The position numbers were made by a program, and so were the translations under genes. Positions 1-10,971 of a stretch of 64,000 nucleotides of DNA are shown here, piece after piece. The DNA is taken from positions 124,001 through 188,000 of the forward strand of contig JAVSML010021679.1 in NCBI GenBank assembly GCA_038503035.1, read 5' to 3'. Numbering within the stretch: position 1 is the first letter of the stretch; the number at the start of each line of letters is the position of its first letter. Source of the DNA: Crocodylus rhombifer (Eukaryota > Chordata > Crocodylia > Crocodylidae). The notes under the pieces are model-generated. The model was not told the DNA's origin. It did not search any database and worked only from the letters and a program-made list of their open reading frames with translations.

Positions 1-374
1 GATAGAGTTGTATAAAATCATGAATGGTGTGAAAAAGCTTATAGGGGACTATTATTTACTTTGTCTCGTAAGACAAGAACAAAGGGGCAAACTAGGCCAC
101 AGGTTAAAAAAAATGGAAGAAATTACACTTTTTACACAATGCAAAATTAGCTTTTGGAAGTCACTGCCACTGGATTTTGTGGAGCTTGATAGTAATACCA
201 GGTTCATTAAATTATTAGATAAATTTATTGGGGGGAGGGATCTCTCAAGGGGTATTAAATATAACATGTCCAAATGGAAAGTTACTCTTGCTAACTGGAA
301 GAATATGATGCGATTGATCATTTTACCTTCTTTCTTATACTTTTCCTCTAAGGTAATGGTATTCAATATTTTTA

Positions 375-478
375 TACAAGTGGCCAGATTCTTTCCCAAA
401 GGACACCAACATCAGCACACACCTCTCCTCTTTCAGGAAATATACTAACTTAACTTTTTCACCTGTTTTTTTTTCCCC
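375..478 (+). repeat. dispersed repeat copy A, family unknown
   Basis: This stretch aligns by eye with 5905-6005. Both contain CACACACCTCTCC, then AACTTAACT, then TTTCACCTGTTTTTT in the same order and spacing, and similarity extends about 35 bases upstream. I cannot name the family. The flanks give no clear ends or target duplication. An open frame at 8-448 runs through here but is not conserved in the second copy and is treated as chance. Confidence 0.45.
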
Positions 479-949
479 TTGTATTTTTAGCACAAGTTCT
501 GGTGAGCCACCTTTTTTGCATGGTTCTAGCATTCAAGAGGTGAATGCCACCATCACTTGTCCCATTTTCTCCTGACACTGAATTCAGTAGGAGGGGAGGG
601 AAAGGGAGGAACAAACAGTGGCAGTGTTCACCCCCTCGGCTCCAGAGCCTCACTGACATACCAGTGAACCCAAAGGGAGTTTAGTAAGTATTCAGAGCTC
701 TGGCACGAACTGCTCTGATATGCCAGTGGAGTTTATATGGGTGATGAGCCATTCACATGGGATTTGAGGGTCTCATCCAACCTATAGGCCATAGGTTGAG
801 TACTGCTGCTCTAATGCATTCACTGCTTGCCACTTTGGAAACAGGATAGTGACTAGATAGACCAGTTGTCTGATCTGGTATGGTGAGTCTTACCTATGTA
901 ATCCATATGTCACTAGATATGAGATGTACCAAAGTCTCCTATATTTTTA
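479..949. other. non-coding, no recognised feature
   Basis: No coding signal or repeat family was recognised. Short open frames lack start context, splice signals or familiar motifs. Confidence 0.5.
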
Positions 950-1034
950 CATATTATTATATTATTATCTAATACATAATATTATACATATATACATATA
1001 TACAGATATGATATATATATGTATATATGTGTAT
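950..1034. repeat. TA/ATATAC-rich microsatellite
   Basis: Degenerate run of ATTATT, ATACAT and ATATAT units immediately upstream of a hAT insertion. The last eight bases (1027-1034) are the left target-site copy of that insertion. Confidence 0.8.
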
Positions 1035-1789
1035 TAGGGCTGTGCAAAATGGGCCATATTCAATTCAGATTTGGCCCGAATCGCAGACAGTGATCTAATT
1101 TGGCTGAATCTGAATCAGAAGGTTCAATGCTGACTTGGAGAATCAGTGCTTGAGCCACAGACACAGCTTTAAATGTTTTTTCTACATAAATCAAGGTACC
1201 AGGCACAGCTCATGAATGCTGCGATGGTGGGGTGGACGGATCCTCCCATAGGAGTGTGTGTGGGGGGGGCACACTTCCGGTTCACTTCTGGGTCCACCAC
1301 TGAGTATGCCATGCACCGCCCCCCCACATCCCCCAGATCAGGAATCAGATGCAGGGGGACCCTGGGTGCCCCCAGACCCAGGAGGCACCAGTCACTTATC
1401 TGGGGGAGGCGGCACAGGGAGGCCCCCAGTGTGCTCCCTGGTGGACCCAGAAGAGGACCGGAAGTGCTTCTGGTCCACTTCTGGGTCTGCTGCCAAGTAT
1501 GCTGGGGAGCCCCCCCCCAGTGCTTCTGTGGGATGCTCCACCTGCCCCAGCATCTCAGGATTCACAAGCTGTCTGGTACCTTGAGGTATGTAGAAAAAAC
1601 ATTTAAAGCTGTGTCTATGTCTGAATCGTTGAATCTTTCCGAATCTCTCCAAATTGATTTAGAGTATTCCAGTTTGATTCAGAGAGATTAAAGGGTCTCC
1701 TGATTCAGTTCAGATTTGGAGATTCGGCCATCAAATTGGGCCAAATCTCCGCCAAATCAAATCAGGGACCAAAGCTTCGCAAAACCCTA
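1035..1789. mobile_element. non-autonomous hAT-like DNA transposon with long inverted arms
   Basis: A 755-bp element bounded by TAGGGCTGTGC on the left and the inverse of TAGGGTTTTGCG on the right. It is flanked by an exact 8-bp duplication, ATGTGTAT, at 1027-1034 and 1790-1797, which is the hAT signature. Beyond the tips the element folds back: the stretch near 1160-1230 is the inverse of that near 1560-1620, each with the TTTTTTCTACAT core. The middle (about 1250-1540) is GC-rich. Open frames of 85-172 codons cross it but resemble no transposase, so it must be mobilised in trans. A sibling lies at 54386-54912. Confidence 0.85.
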
Positions 1790-1797
1790 ATGTGTAT

Positions 1798-3714
1798 AGA
1801 TATACATATAGATTATATGTATTATTGTATATGTATTTCAAGTCAACTATGCATCACTCTCTGAGTCAGTGCATCTGCTGTGTATTAATCAGACAATGCA
1901 AAATCTCAGTGCTTTTCATATGTATTCTTCTGATGCATCTATCAATCAGCTGAAATAGCTGTGGTTTGCCAATCTAAAATCTAGTTTTATCAACATTCTG
2001 AAAGGATCAACAAATGATAAAGGTATGTTAATGCAAGTAATGGTTATGATTGCCACACATAATTATATGTACAGGATAATACATTACAAGGACTTATTAG
2101 AAAGAAAAGCCATTTCAGAGAATTACTTTTTAATGCCATAGTTTACTCTGTTTCTCATTCCAGTGTGGACCAAGCCCAGACAATGTGTTATTACTAGAAA
2201 TGCCAGAAGACACAGATGGCAAGTTCAATTTAACAGGCACATTCTACCTAGTTTGGTGGAAATAATGTAATCTCTTGCTTCCCATCAATGGATACAGACC
2301 AGTGTTTAATCTGCATAATCATGTGGCACTTTTGATGAAAAATGTGGCCTCTGTGTAATCTTAAATGTATGAACATCTTCTAGACCCTTTGGCATGACTT
2401 GTTTTTGCTCTTCCATGGATTCCTAAATGTACACCCATGAAGCAAATTTAAGTGTGATTGTCGGTGGGCATACCTGCTTCAGCTTTAGGATAACTAGCAA
2501 GTAAAACAAAAGCAGTGAAAACATTGTATCATGGATTCAGTGTGGTATGTAGAAGACTTCAAAAGACCCAGGGTATGTATCTGGATTGCCAGGTACACTA
2601 AAGCCTATGCTGACAAATCTTTGATACTGTTATTGTTCATTTTAAGATGCTTAAAGTTAATGAGGGCAAGCCTGTATACCCTATAATCACATCTTTGATT
2701 GCTGTGCAGTCCTACCCACTGAGGCCCTCCAGACCTAGTGTGAATCAAAATATGGGTTTATTTATGAATTATGAGAATGCATAACTGCAAGAATAAAGTT
2801 CTGCCCATGCTGCTACGTGCATGAACTTGTTTTTTATAAAAAATACATCTCTAATCAAAAGTTAAATTCCTAAAACAGCATGGCAAGGTGGAACTAAATA
2901 TAATAGGCCTAGTTCACCATGGCTGGGGTTTCACTCCACTCAATTTAATAGAGTTACAACATCATAAAACTGCAGTGAATCAAACCCAGCATTATCAGAT
3001 AGTCAAATCTTGTCGAAGGCAAACTTCCATTTTAGAACCATATGGCAAAATGGATCACTATAATTTTGTTACGGAAACAAATCCTACTACAATAAAATTC
3101 TATAATTTATACTGCAATATACTTTACTGTGTACCTGGCCTATATAATAAATGATATATCACATCACTAGATACTGAGGACTAGAATCTTAAAGATACTT
3201 AGGCATTATAAGACTTATCTGTCAGCTAGGTATATTGCTTTCTCATGGAATCCTCAGCCTTGAGATAAGTTCCCAGGTGCCTGATACCATTTTGTTTCTT
3301 AAAAAAGTGAATCTCAGAAGCAAGCTGAGTGAAAAACTACATAAGCTGGTCATGAATGAAACATAGAGACAGGGGTAATGCTGAGGCCCCTATATGTTTG
3401 ACCTGGCCATAAATAGGTAACTATATTACCCCTTTTGCAAAAAAGTAAGAGAGAGAAGGAGTGAGACTCAGAATTCAATAGCCTAGTATTTAGAGCACTT
3501 ATCTAGGATGATGAGAGTGAAATTCAAATACCTGCTAAAATAAATGCTTACTTAATTTTTTATTAAAGGTGGAAGTATTTCAGCAGAAGAGGAGAATAAT
3601 ACAGCCAGGTGAGAATGCAAAAAAGGCTTTTTTAGTCACGGATCTCACTTAGGATGTGTGTTTAAGTTAGACAACATGATCATCTGAACCTTCATCTCCC
3701 GCATCCTAATCACC
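1798..3714. other. unique AT-rich non-coding DNA
   Basis: No repeat family, coding exon or RNA gene recognised. The open frame at 2888-3154 (88 codons) has no recognisable motif and is probably chance. Confidence 0.5.
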
Positions 3715-4030
3715 TGGATCCTCTCAGTGGACTGCCACCTTGATGAAGTGGAGAGGCTTGCATGTACCAATGACACTAAGAGATACACTTTATGGAGTCT
3801 TATACTCCTGGTAGGGTCACCCATGGTGGTACGCTCAAAGGTGAGGTATCAGACAAGAACATTCCAGTATAACATAAAGACCTCAATGGTGGAGCAGGCA
3901 GATGGAAAAGGCATATGGAAGTAGGCTGCCAAGGCAGATGAAGACTTCAGTGGAAGATTAACCCCAGTCATTTTGGATCTCCTTGCCACTGGATATAGGT
4001 TTCTCCTCTGCCAAGTGTCAAAGATCAAAG
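3715..4030 (+). mobile_element. LINE fragment, possibly 5' part of an RTE-like element
   Basis: Contains the phrases GACTGCCACCTTGATGAAG and TCCTTGCCACTGGAT. The second recurs at about 48147-48162 beside other LINE debris. I read it as the 5' region of a LINE whose 3' end is seen at 31.1 and 46.9-48.0 kb, but linkage to that family is inference. The 65-codon frame at 3727-3924 is a remnant at best. Confidence 0.35.
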
Positions 4031-4131
4031 TCTTTGATTTCAGATGCCGATGGCCAAAAGGTCAGATGACAAAAGGTCAGAGGCTAACACAACAAACTCT
4101 GTGGTTGTAATTTATCCCTCTGTATTAATAG

Positions 4132-4912
4132 TGTCGCATATACACACCCCTATCTGTGCCTCATTTCAAATCGCTTGAGCTTCTCATACAAAAGAGAGAA
4201 ACTGACCTTGACGGCCCAGCATGAAAGATAAAGTACCTATAGTAACGAGATTAGCTGACTTTAGTAAAGTTGTAAAAATAAATATACTATGTGTGCCATC
4301 CTGTGACCAATCAGAACCAGTACCACCCAAGTAAAAATAACCCCCCTTTTTTATGAAACCTGAGCAAAGAAAGCATAAGTGCCAACTCATTAATTATTTA
4401 TGATTGGCATATAGTAATTGGTCACCTGTGTCAAATAAAACTTTGAAAGAACTTCTGCCCAAAGCAGAGAGCAGAGAACCATGTATACACTCAAGAAGAA
4501 CAGATCGTGCATCTCTCCGCCTACGTTATCTTTCTGGTGTACCCCCATTTCGTCTTATCGGTCCGTTTACCTCTCTATCTTTGGCATTATCTTTCTTATC
4601 AAGAGCTCTTAGTAATCTGCAGACTGCAACGGCTTATATGAATTGCTCGGAAGCAACTGTCTTACCCACCCTGTAAATGCTGGGTAACATGATATCTGCA
4701 TGCTGTAACTAAATCAATCAGCTTCTCTGCCTATGCTGCAGCACATCAGAAGCGTAAGTAAAATAAATCTTTTGTGAGACCATCACGCTGTGTTTAAATC
4801 ATACTGACTCCTGCTCACTGTTATCACCCACCTGCCCGGTCATAAATCCCCCTCCTCGCACCAAGCCAGTCGTGCCGACCCAGGCTCGCAGGTCAAGGGT
4901 GCACCGGCGTTA
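4132..4912 (+). mobile_element. candidate retroviral-type LTR
   Basis: This block is richer in CpG than its surroundings. It carries a CCAAT box (GACCAATCAG, about 4307-4316), an A-rich TATA-like stretch near 4332-4341, and AATAAA signals near 4435 and 4763. A TGG at 4913 starts a stretch that could be a primer-binding site. The left edge (TGTCGC at 4132) is a guess, the right end lacks a clear terminal CA, and I found no target duplication. Lack of gag/pol downstream suggests a solo or truncated LTR. Confidence 0.4.
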
Positions 4913-4929
4913 TGGGGCGCGACACCAAG

Positions 4930-5904
4930 ATCCCAGCGGTTACTGATGCACAACAGCTTTCTCATAAAACAAGTCATGTGCAGGCTTCTCCCACTGGATC
5001 TAACATCTACCACAATAACCAAGCACTAACCTTCTGCTCTAGGATTGGCCTTCTTAGCCATCAATGGCTTTACAACCCTTTACTGCCAAATCACCTGAAT
5101 GTAGCCTGTCTCCATTCTCTTTCAGTACATACTCTCTTTTCCTGGTTATCTTTTGTATGATTTGCATATGGGTGAGTGTAGTCAGACTATGCCTAAAAGG
5201 CAGGGCCCACTAGTGAGGTAGTTATTCCTCCACCAGGTATGAAAACCCCACTTTGGGACTTCCAGGGCTCTGACTTGAACAGGAGTTCTGAGGAGCTCGT
5301 TATCTCTGGAGTAATGTGAACACTAATATGACTATGCATGAGAACTATAAAAAAATAGGTTCCTGTGGTGCAAGGTGTCCCACTTAGAGGTGGTTTTGAG
5401 AATACTAGTAGCCTCCCAATGGTGGTTTTAGATTCCTACACAAGCAGACTGGAATTAAAATATTTTTACCGTCTATCCTTACTCATTTACATAGTTGGTT
5501 CTCTTAAGAATTGATACTATTTAGAGATACAGGCTTGGATTTGCAAAGGTGCCCAAAAGAGGTAGATGCCAAAATACCATTGAATTTCAATGGAATTTGT
5601 ATTCATAACTCTTGAGGCTGGTTTGGAAAACTCTGCCAAAGGCCAATAATCTCCGCTTTGGCAGAACTATACTAGGCACAGAACCAAAGTAGGACATCAA
5701 AGATGCATTCCCTTGGTTAGATTAAAAGGTTGCATCCTTACATCAAAGCATTCCATGCAAGTGGTCCAGATCACCCTAAGAATCAGCCTACCCTGTGTGA
5801 ACTTGCTCTCACATGACCTCTGTATAAGCTGAAACAATGGAGCTGTCAAACTTCAGTGAAACTTGTACATGTATGAAGACAGGGATTTTCCAGCAGCTTA
5901 TCTG
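4930..5904. other. non-coding, no recognised feature
   Basis: The first 100 bases may be leader sequence of the LTR candidate upstream. The rest shows no coding or repeat signal I can name. Confidence 0.4.
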
Positions 5905-6005
5905 TGAATTCCAAAACTCTTTCCTAAAAGATACCAGCATGGGCACACACCTCTCCATTTCCAAGGGAACATATCAACTTAACTCTTTCACCTGTTTTTT
6001 CTTGA
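5905..6005 (+). repeat. dispersed repeat copy B, family unknown
   Basis: Second copy of the unnamed repeat at 375-478, same orientation, sharing CACACACCTCTCC and TTTCACCTGTTTTTT in the same order. Confidence 0.45.
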
Positions 6006-6134
6006 ATGAATACCATGAACACATGAATGTACTTTCTTCAGTAACTGGTAAAAAAAGACAGAGAAAATACATCTGTATATGAGTTGAAAATTCCTGGTAA
6101 TGCTAGAATTAGGTTATAATCATGACGGTCCAGA

Positions 6135-6245
6135 AATTATGAGAGGCAAGGATTTTTGGGGAGTGATACCTTTAATTGGACCAACCGCCTGACTGGGATA
6201 AAATTAGACAAAGTTTCAAATGTAAGGCATTCTTCATCAGGTGTG
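6135..6245 (-). mobile_element. Penelope-like tail fragment with hammerhead-like core remnant
   Basis: Read on the minus strand this contains CCTGATGAAG, later TTGAAAC, then TTGGTCCAATTAAAGGTATC. The same order of motifs occurs in the better copies at 45.3-45.7 kb and 60.8 kb. CTGATGA matches the first conserved strand of the hammerhead ribozyme core, but the second helix is not convincing here. The Penelope assignment follows from published links between these tails and hammerhead motifs and is not proven. Confidence 0.5.
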
Positions 6246-8048
6246 AGCTTTCCTGAAATTTAGTTTTCAGTAAGACTTTTCATTCAATTTTTGAATGTCA
6301 GTGGATGAAATGAGGAAAACTTAAATGTAATTTTTATTCTTAGTAATTTTGTTTCCCCAGGTTTGATCCAGTTCAGTATTAAGGCTGATATTTTCAAATC
6401 TTACCCAGTGAATCTGGGAACTAAATTCCCAGCAGTTTTAATCACCTTATCAGCTTGAAAAATCCTACTAGTGTCTAGGTTTTTCTGTTGCTCAGTGATG
6501 GGAACAGTATAAGTACCTAGACAGGATGAAGCACTTTGTATGCTCCATTTCCTGCCTGCCCTGTCATGTTGTGATATTCCTGCCCTACTCCTTTGCCACT
6601 TTTGGAGATGACTAGTTGAAGGTTCACTGAGTCTTTCAAGAATGGATAGTCTGTTGCATCCTGTCAGCTTGTGCCATCTGAGAAGGCAAAAACAGAGGAA
6701 CTGAATGCTGATATCAAAAGCAGCAGCTACTTGCTGAGCTAATCACCTTCCTTCCCAAATACTGTACTGCATTGTGGGCATGTTATTACAAAGTGCCTCT
6801 AGAGAACATAAGGTGGCATGCGCTCCACAGTCCTGCACAGCACACGTCATTGTACATATTTAAAAAACAAAGCTGACAAGCAGGATTGCTGAAGTTGGTT
6901 GGGTTTGCGTTCGCTCAGAGCTGTCACTAATTCAATTCAGATTGTCTGTGTAATTTGAGTGCTTATTTTCAAAAGAAACAGTGTGGAAAAAGTGTGTGCA
7001 ATTCTCCTGAGAGCCTGATTGCAAGAGGCATGGTTGGAGCTGATTAGCCTGTTTACTCTGTCAGTTTTTGCACACAGCTGTATAGGCACTCGCATGCATT
7101 TCCCCAAGCAGATTCTGGAGAATGTTGACACAGAAAATGAAACTCAGTTTCATTTCCATTTGTAGCTTGTGGTTGCAATCAGCAGAGGTGCTCAAGCTGG
7201 AGTTCCCTTGCTATAAATGGGAGGAAGCAGCTAGCAGGGAAATCTTTGTGGCAAATCAGTAATTTTGAAACTTTTCCTTTCATCTTTTGCTTGACAAAAC
7301 CCAGATTTGGTAATATTCTGCTTGTAACATAAAACCCATCTTTTTTCTAGACTTCTGTAGGAGATTATAGGAACCCATGCATATTGTATTTTCATTATAT
7401 TTTCTGACAAGTCTTTACATTACACAGAAGTCCATGTTTGCCCCTGTTCTGTGTAAGCACTGTCAAATTGTCTTTAACTCCATGATCATTACTTTTTTCC
7501 CATTCCCAGTGCTTCCCACTTCCCACTTTGTTTATATCCAGATTCTCCTCCAGTCTCGATTCCTTCTAAACCTAGCCTAGATACAGACATTCAAAAAGCC
7601 CAAGGAGGAATTGATCTAAGTTATGCGGTTTTCTGTAACCCACATAGCTTATGTTGGTAGTAAACAGAACAGAACAGTTTGCCTTTTGGTGGAGGGTTGG
7701 GGAGCAAATCTTAGACCAGGTGGGAGCAATTAGAGATTATTAGACTAGCTTTATGAAGCTGGAAGAGTCCATAGGTAGAGATGGCTGAACCTTTTGTAGT
7801 TTGATGCCTGCCCACCTTAAAAGATACTCATTTACAGTAAAGCCCCTTTTTCACTGCTCAGAAACGTTAAAAGACCTGAATATAGGTATTGCATTACATT
7901 TATATGCACTTTCAAGCCCTTTAATATTACCAGAGTGGTGTAAACAGATTCCCAAATAAGGCAAGAATCAGCCCCCTAGAATGTAAAGTGTAAAAGTGTG
8001 GGGGATCTTGATTCAGTGATGTTTTGCAGCTATGACACATGCAATCTT
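6246..8048. other. unique non-coding DNA, candidate conserved element near 6600-7280
   Basis: No repeat is recognised. The part at about 6600-7280 has balanced composition and no element decay pattern, which is the look of conserved non-coding DNA. That is an impression only. The short frames at 6937-7131 and 7377-7580 show no protein motifs. Confidence 0.35.
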
Positions 8049-8340
8049 AGGGTGCCTATGCACAGGCAGCAAGGCGGCTCCAATACACTATAATTACACA
8101 ATTAATTGAGTCTACTGGAGTGTGGCAATTACCGTGCTTCAACAGATTCTAGCATCATGGAGGTCAGCGTCTCCACACTGAAAAATTGTGGCGGGGCACT
8201 TTAAAGCTCTTCTAACAAGTTTTAGTTAAAGTGCCCCCACCATCATTTTTCAGTGTAATACACATGATGCTCCGGGCGCTTTAATTGGAACCACTCTAAT
8301 TAAAGCACCTCCACTCCTGAAGCATGTGTATAAATGCCCT
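8049..8340. mobile_element. hairpin MITE (TAGGGTGCC family), copy 1
   Basis: Starts AGGGTGCCTATGCACAGG and ends GTGTATAAATGCCCT, which are imperfect inverted ends. The core has an internal palindrome: CACACTGAAAAATTGTGGCG at 8174 on is mirrored by the CACCATCATTTTTCAGTG stretch near 8237-8255, around AGTTTTAGTTAAAGTGCC. AATTAGAG/CTAATTAAAG arms are typical of the family seen again at 21.8, 29.5, 36.6 and 37.0-37.7 kb. It has no coding capacity. TA-containing target sites suggest a Harbinger-like mover, which is an inference. Confidence 0.65.
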
Positions 8341-8769
8341 TTGGACCCTGGAGAATCTGTCCAATGAACTTGAAGACTTTCAGGAATATAATAAGAGAAA
8401 GAAAGTGGACTTATGGTATGGTCAGCACAAAATCAGTAATCAACAAAGGCGCCTAATTTTGATTTCTGCTAAAGCCCCACTAGAATCTTCTGCTAGCATA
8501 AAGGAGCTTTAAAAAGGCTATAACTGTAATTGCTCCAAGTTAAAGTCCCTTTATACCTAACTGCTTCTGATTTTGTCCAGCAGAAAGTGAAACTGCAGTG
8601 AAATCACAAGAGAAAATTGAAAAGGGTGTGCAGCTCTTAAGGCACTTCTTATTACGTATTCCTGCAACAGGTTAAATAATAACAACAACAACACCTGTAT
8701 CCTTAAACCCTGGATGACTTCATGGTGATTTACACCAGCTGCAAACTTATGCCTGGCGGCAGGGTCAGT

Positions 8770-9003
8770 ACAGCAAACAACTTTATCCAATCTCTGAGGC
8801 CCAGATACTAGCAGCAGTGGCACAGTTCAGTGGCAGCACTTTGGTGGTGGGGGGTTTCTGTAGTGGGCCATGTATGTGTCAGCAGTAAGCAGCAGCAGCA
8901 GGGAGAAGCAGGGGCAGAAGCAGTGGCCAATCAGAAGCAGTGGCCTGCTTCAAACTGAGCTGCATTTTTTTGGCCCCCTGGTCTGAAAAGGTTGCTGACT
9001 TCT
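8770..9003 (-). mobile_element. hAT-like fragment
   Basis: Ends in GAAAAGGTTGCTGACTTCTG. Inverted, this reads CAGAAGTCAGCAACCTTTTC, the familiar CAGNGGTCAGCAACC style of hAT terminus. The interior is a GCAG-rich stretch (8878-8945). The other terminus was not found, so the left edge is approximate. Confidence 0.5.
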
Positions 9004-10699
9004 GATTTACACCTATGCCAAACAAGCGTAAAATACTGCTTCACTACTTTGGTAGCATTTTACTTTCACATGTACTGGTAAAAATTCCTATACCAGTTAT
9101 AAAGCAACAGGAAATCTGGATCTGAATTTTCTTCTGTGACAAGCTCTGTTTGGTGCAGATGAGGCCATGAAAAGCAAGATACGCCATGCTTTTGCTCCAC
9201 ACTGTTTATTGGGGCTGCTAGAGCTATCTATGCTGCCTAGGAATTCCTCTAGAGTGAAAGGATCTCCAACTGCATAGTTCATCTGGCATTTGACTTTGTT
9301 TGCCTATGTGGACTGGTGCAAAATGAGCAGGGCAAAAGGGTGGAGTACAGTTTTGGATTGTTAACTGATACAAACTCACTTATTTTAAAATATTTTGCTG
9401 AAATTGTATGCAAATGAAATATACAATGTTCAATTTATTGATAGCTGTAGCGGGGCTTTTGGGGATTTGTAGCCTTTCTGCATTAAATTACAAAACCCAC
9501 TCCTTTAAGATATGGTAGGAATCTATACTTCCCATTTCTGACTCTTTTTACTGAATTGCAACATTAAATAGATATGAATCTTTTCAGTACTCAAACCAGC
9601 AAAGAGGTTTATGTGCAATTTAATATGATCAGTATTAGCAGTGATACTTAAATGTGAGCACTGATCCTACTATAAGCCTTTGGAGTCCTGAAGACAGTAC
9701 TTATTACAGCAATGTAAGTATTATCTACAGTGTCATTAAAAATAAATATGAGTACACAATAATTTCAGTGTCAGGAGACATACTGTAAAAATCAACAATA
9801 ATTCTGGCCATAGATCTCTCTAGAAACCCATAAAGCCTGACTATCACAATCTGAGCTATGTAGAAAAGAGAGCTGGTTGAAAAGTATTTGATGAATACAA
9901 AACTAAGGGATGTTTTGTTTGTCTTTTGACTTTACAGAATATTTACAAACTGGTTCTATAATTTATAGATTTTCTTGATAGTCAAGCATACTCCAATATT
10001 GTATATGTATAAATAACAGTAATAGGATTATATGCAAGGGATCTGGTGTTGACATTTACTGTTCAAATTTCAGTTTTTGTTACCTGAGGCATTAGTGAGT
10101 TAATTGCATCTATTCAGATATTCAGATGAATTGAGGAAATTCAGCTTTGCAATTTTGTGAATAAAAGGATTCACATTGGGTGGAATTGAGTGCATTAACC
10201 AATGGTTGGATTCACTGTTTGTGTTTGGTTGCTTTATCACACTCCAGATTTGTAAGGCAATGGTAAATCCACTTTATTTAACCTCTTACTACAGGTTTAT
10301 GGCTTTTTTGAAGTGTCAGAATGGTATGAAGTAGTTGGAGGGTAATGGTGGGTAAAGTATTCACAATTTTGTTTTGACAGTTCCACTAATTCTGAGATTG
10401 TATTAAATGTATTCTAGCAGAAAAATACACCTAGGTATAACCAATTCTTTAATATTTCTGGTAGCCACCGGCTTATGTATTAAGAAGATCCAAAATAAAG
10501 AATGTGGAGGCTGGAAAATATTATTTGAGTGCATAAAATGAAACGGAATTTGGATCTGGACCTTCATAGCTGGCTCAGATGAATCTGTTGCATAATCTGT
10601 ATAGACTAAAATAGTTCCAGTACCACTTACTGGGAGTCCATAGCAATAATTATCAGTCTTCAGATGCCATGAGATCCTTTTAAGGACGTTACACAATAT
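9004..10699. other. unique AT-rich non-coding DNA
   Basis: No coding, RNA or repeat signal recognised. Confidence 0.5.
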
Positions 10700-10971
10700 T
10701 ATCACTACAGTTGTTAGGTGTGCAAACAGCTATGCCTTATTCATGAAATAAAACCTGAGATTTCAAACAGGGATCCCTAGTGTCAAAACCAATCTGTTGT
10801 GGTCTTTCTGTGTCCTCTGCAACAGAAGAATTGTTCTGTTATTTTTCTGCAGTCAAAAATGAGTAAAAGCTAATAGCTGACAATTTCCGAAGGTTGTCTT
10901 GAGTCTAATGTGAGATGTATGCAGTCTTATAAAAGGTGCATTGAGTGTAAAAAGGTTGAGAACCACTACCT
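10700..10971 (+). mobile_element. hAT (Charlie-like) fragment, 3' end present
   Basis: Ends AAAAAGGTTGAGAACCACTA, the inverse of the CAGTGGTTCTCAACC terminus known for Charlie-type hAT elements. Its interior (TTAGGTGTGCAAACAGC, TGTGGTCTTTCTG, AGAAGAATTG) matches 43.88-44.57 kb, where the same element is split by a later insertion. The 5' end appears lost. No transposase frame is seen. Confidence 0.65.

Noticed and set aside
1173..1691. 172-codon open frame
   Set aside because: It lies wholly inside the non-autonomous hAT element, is not kept in the sibling copy and has no transposase motifs.
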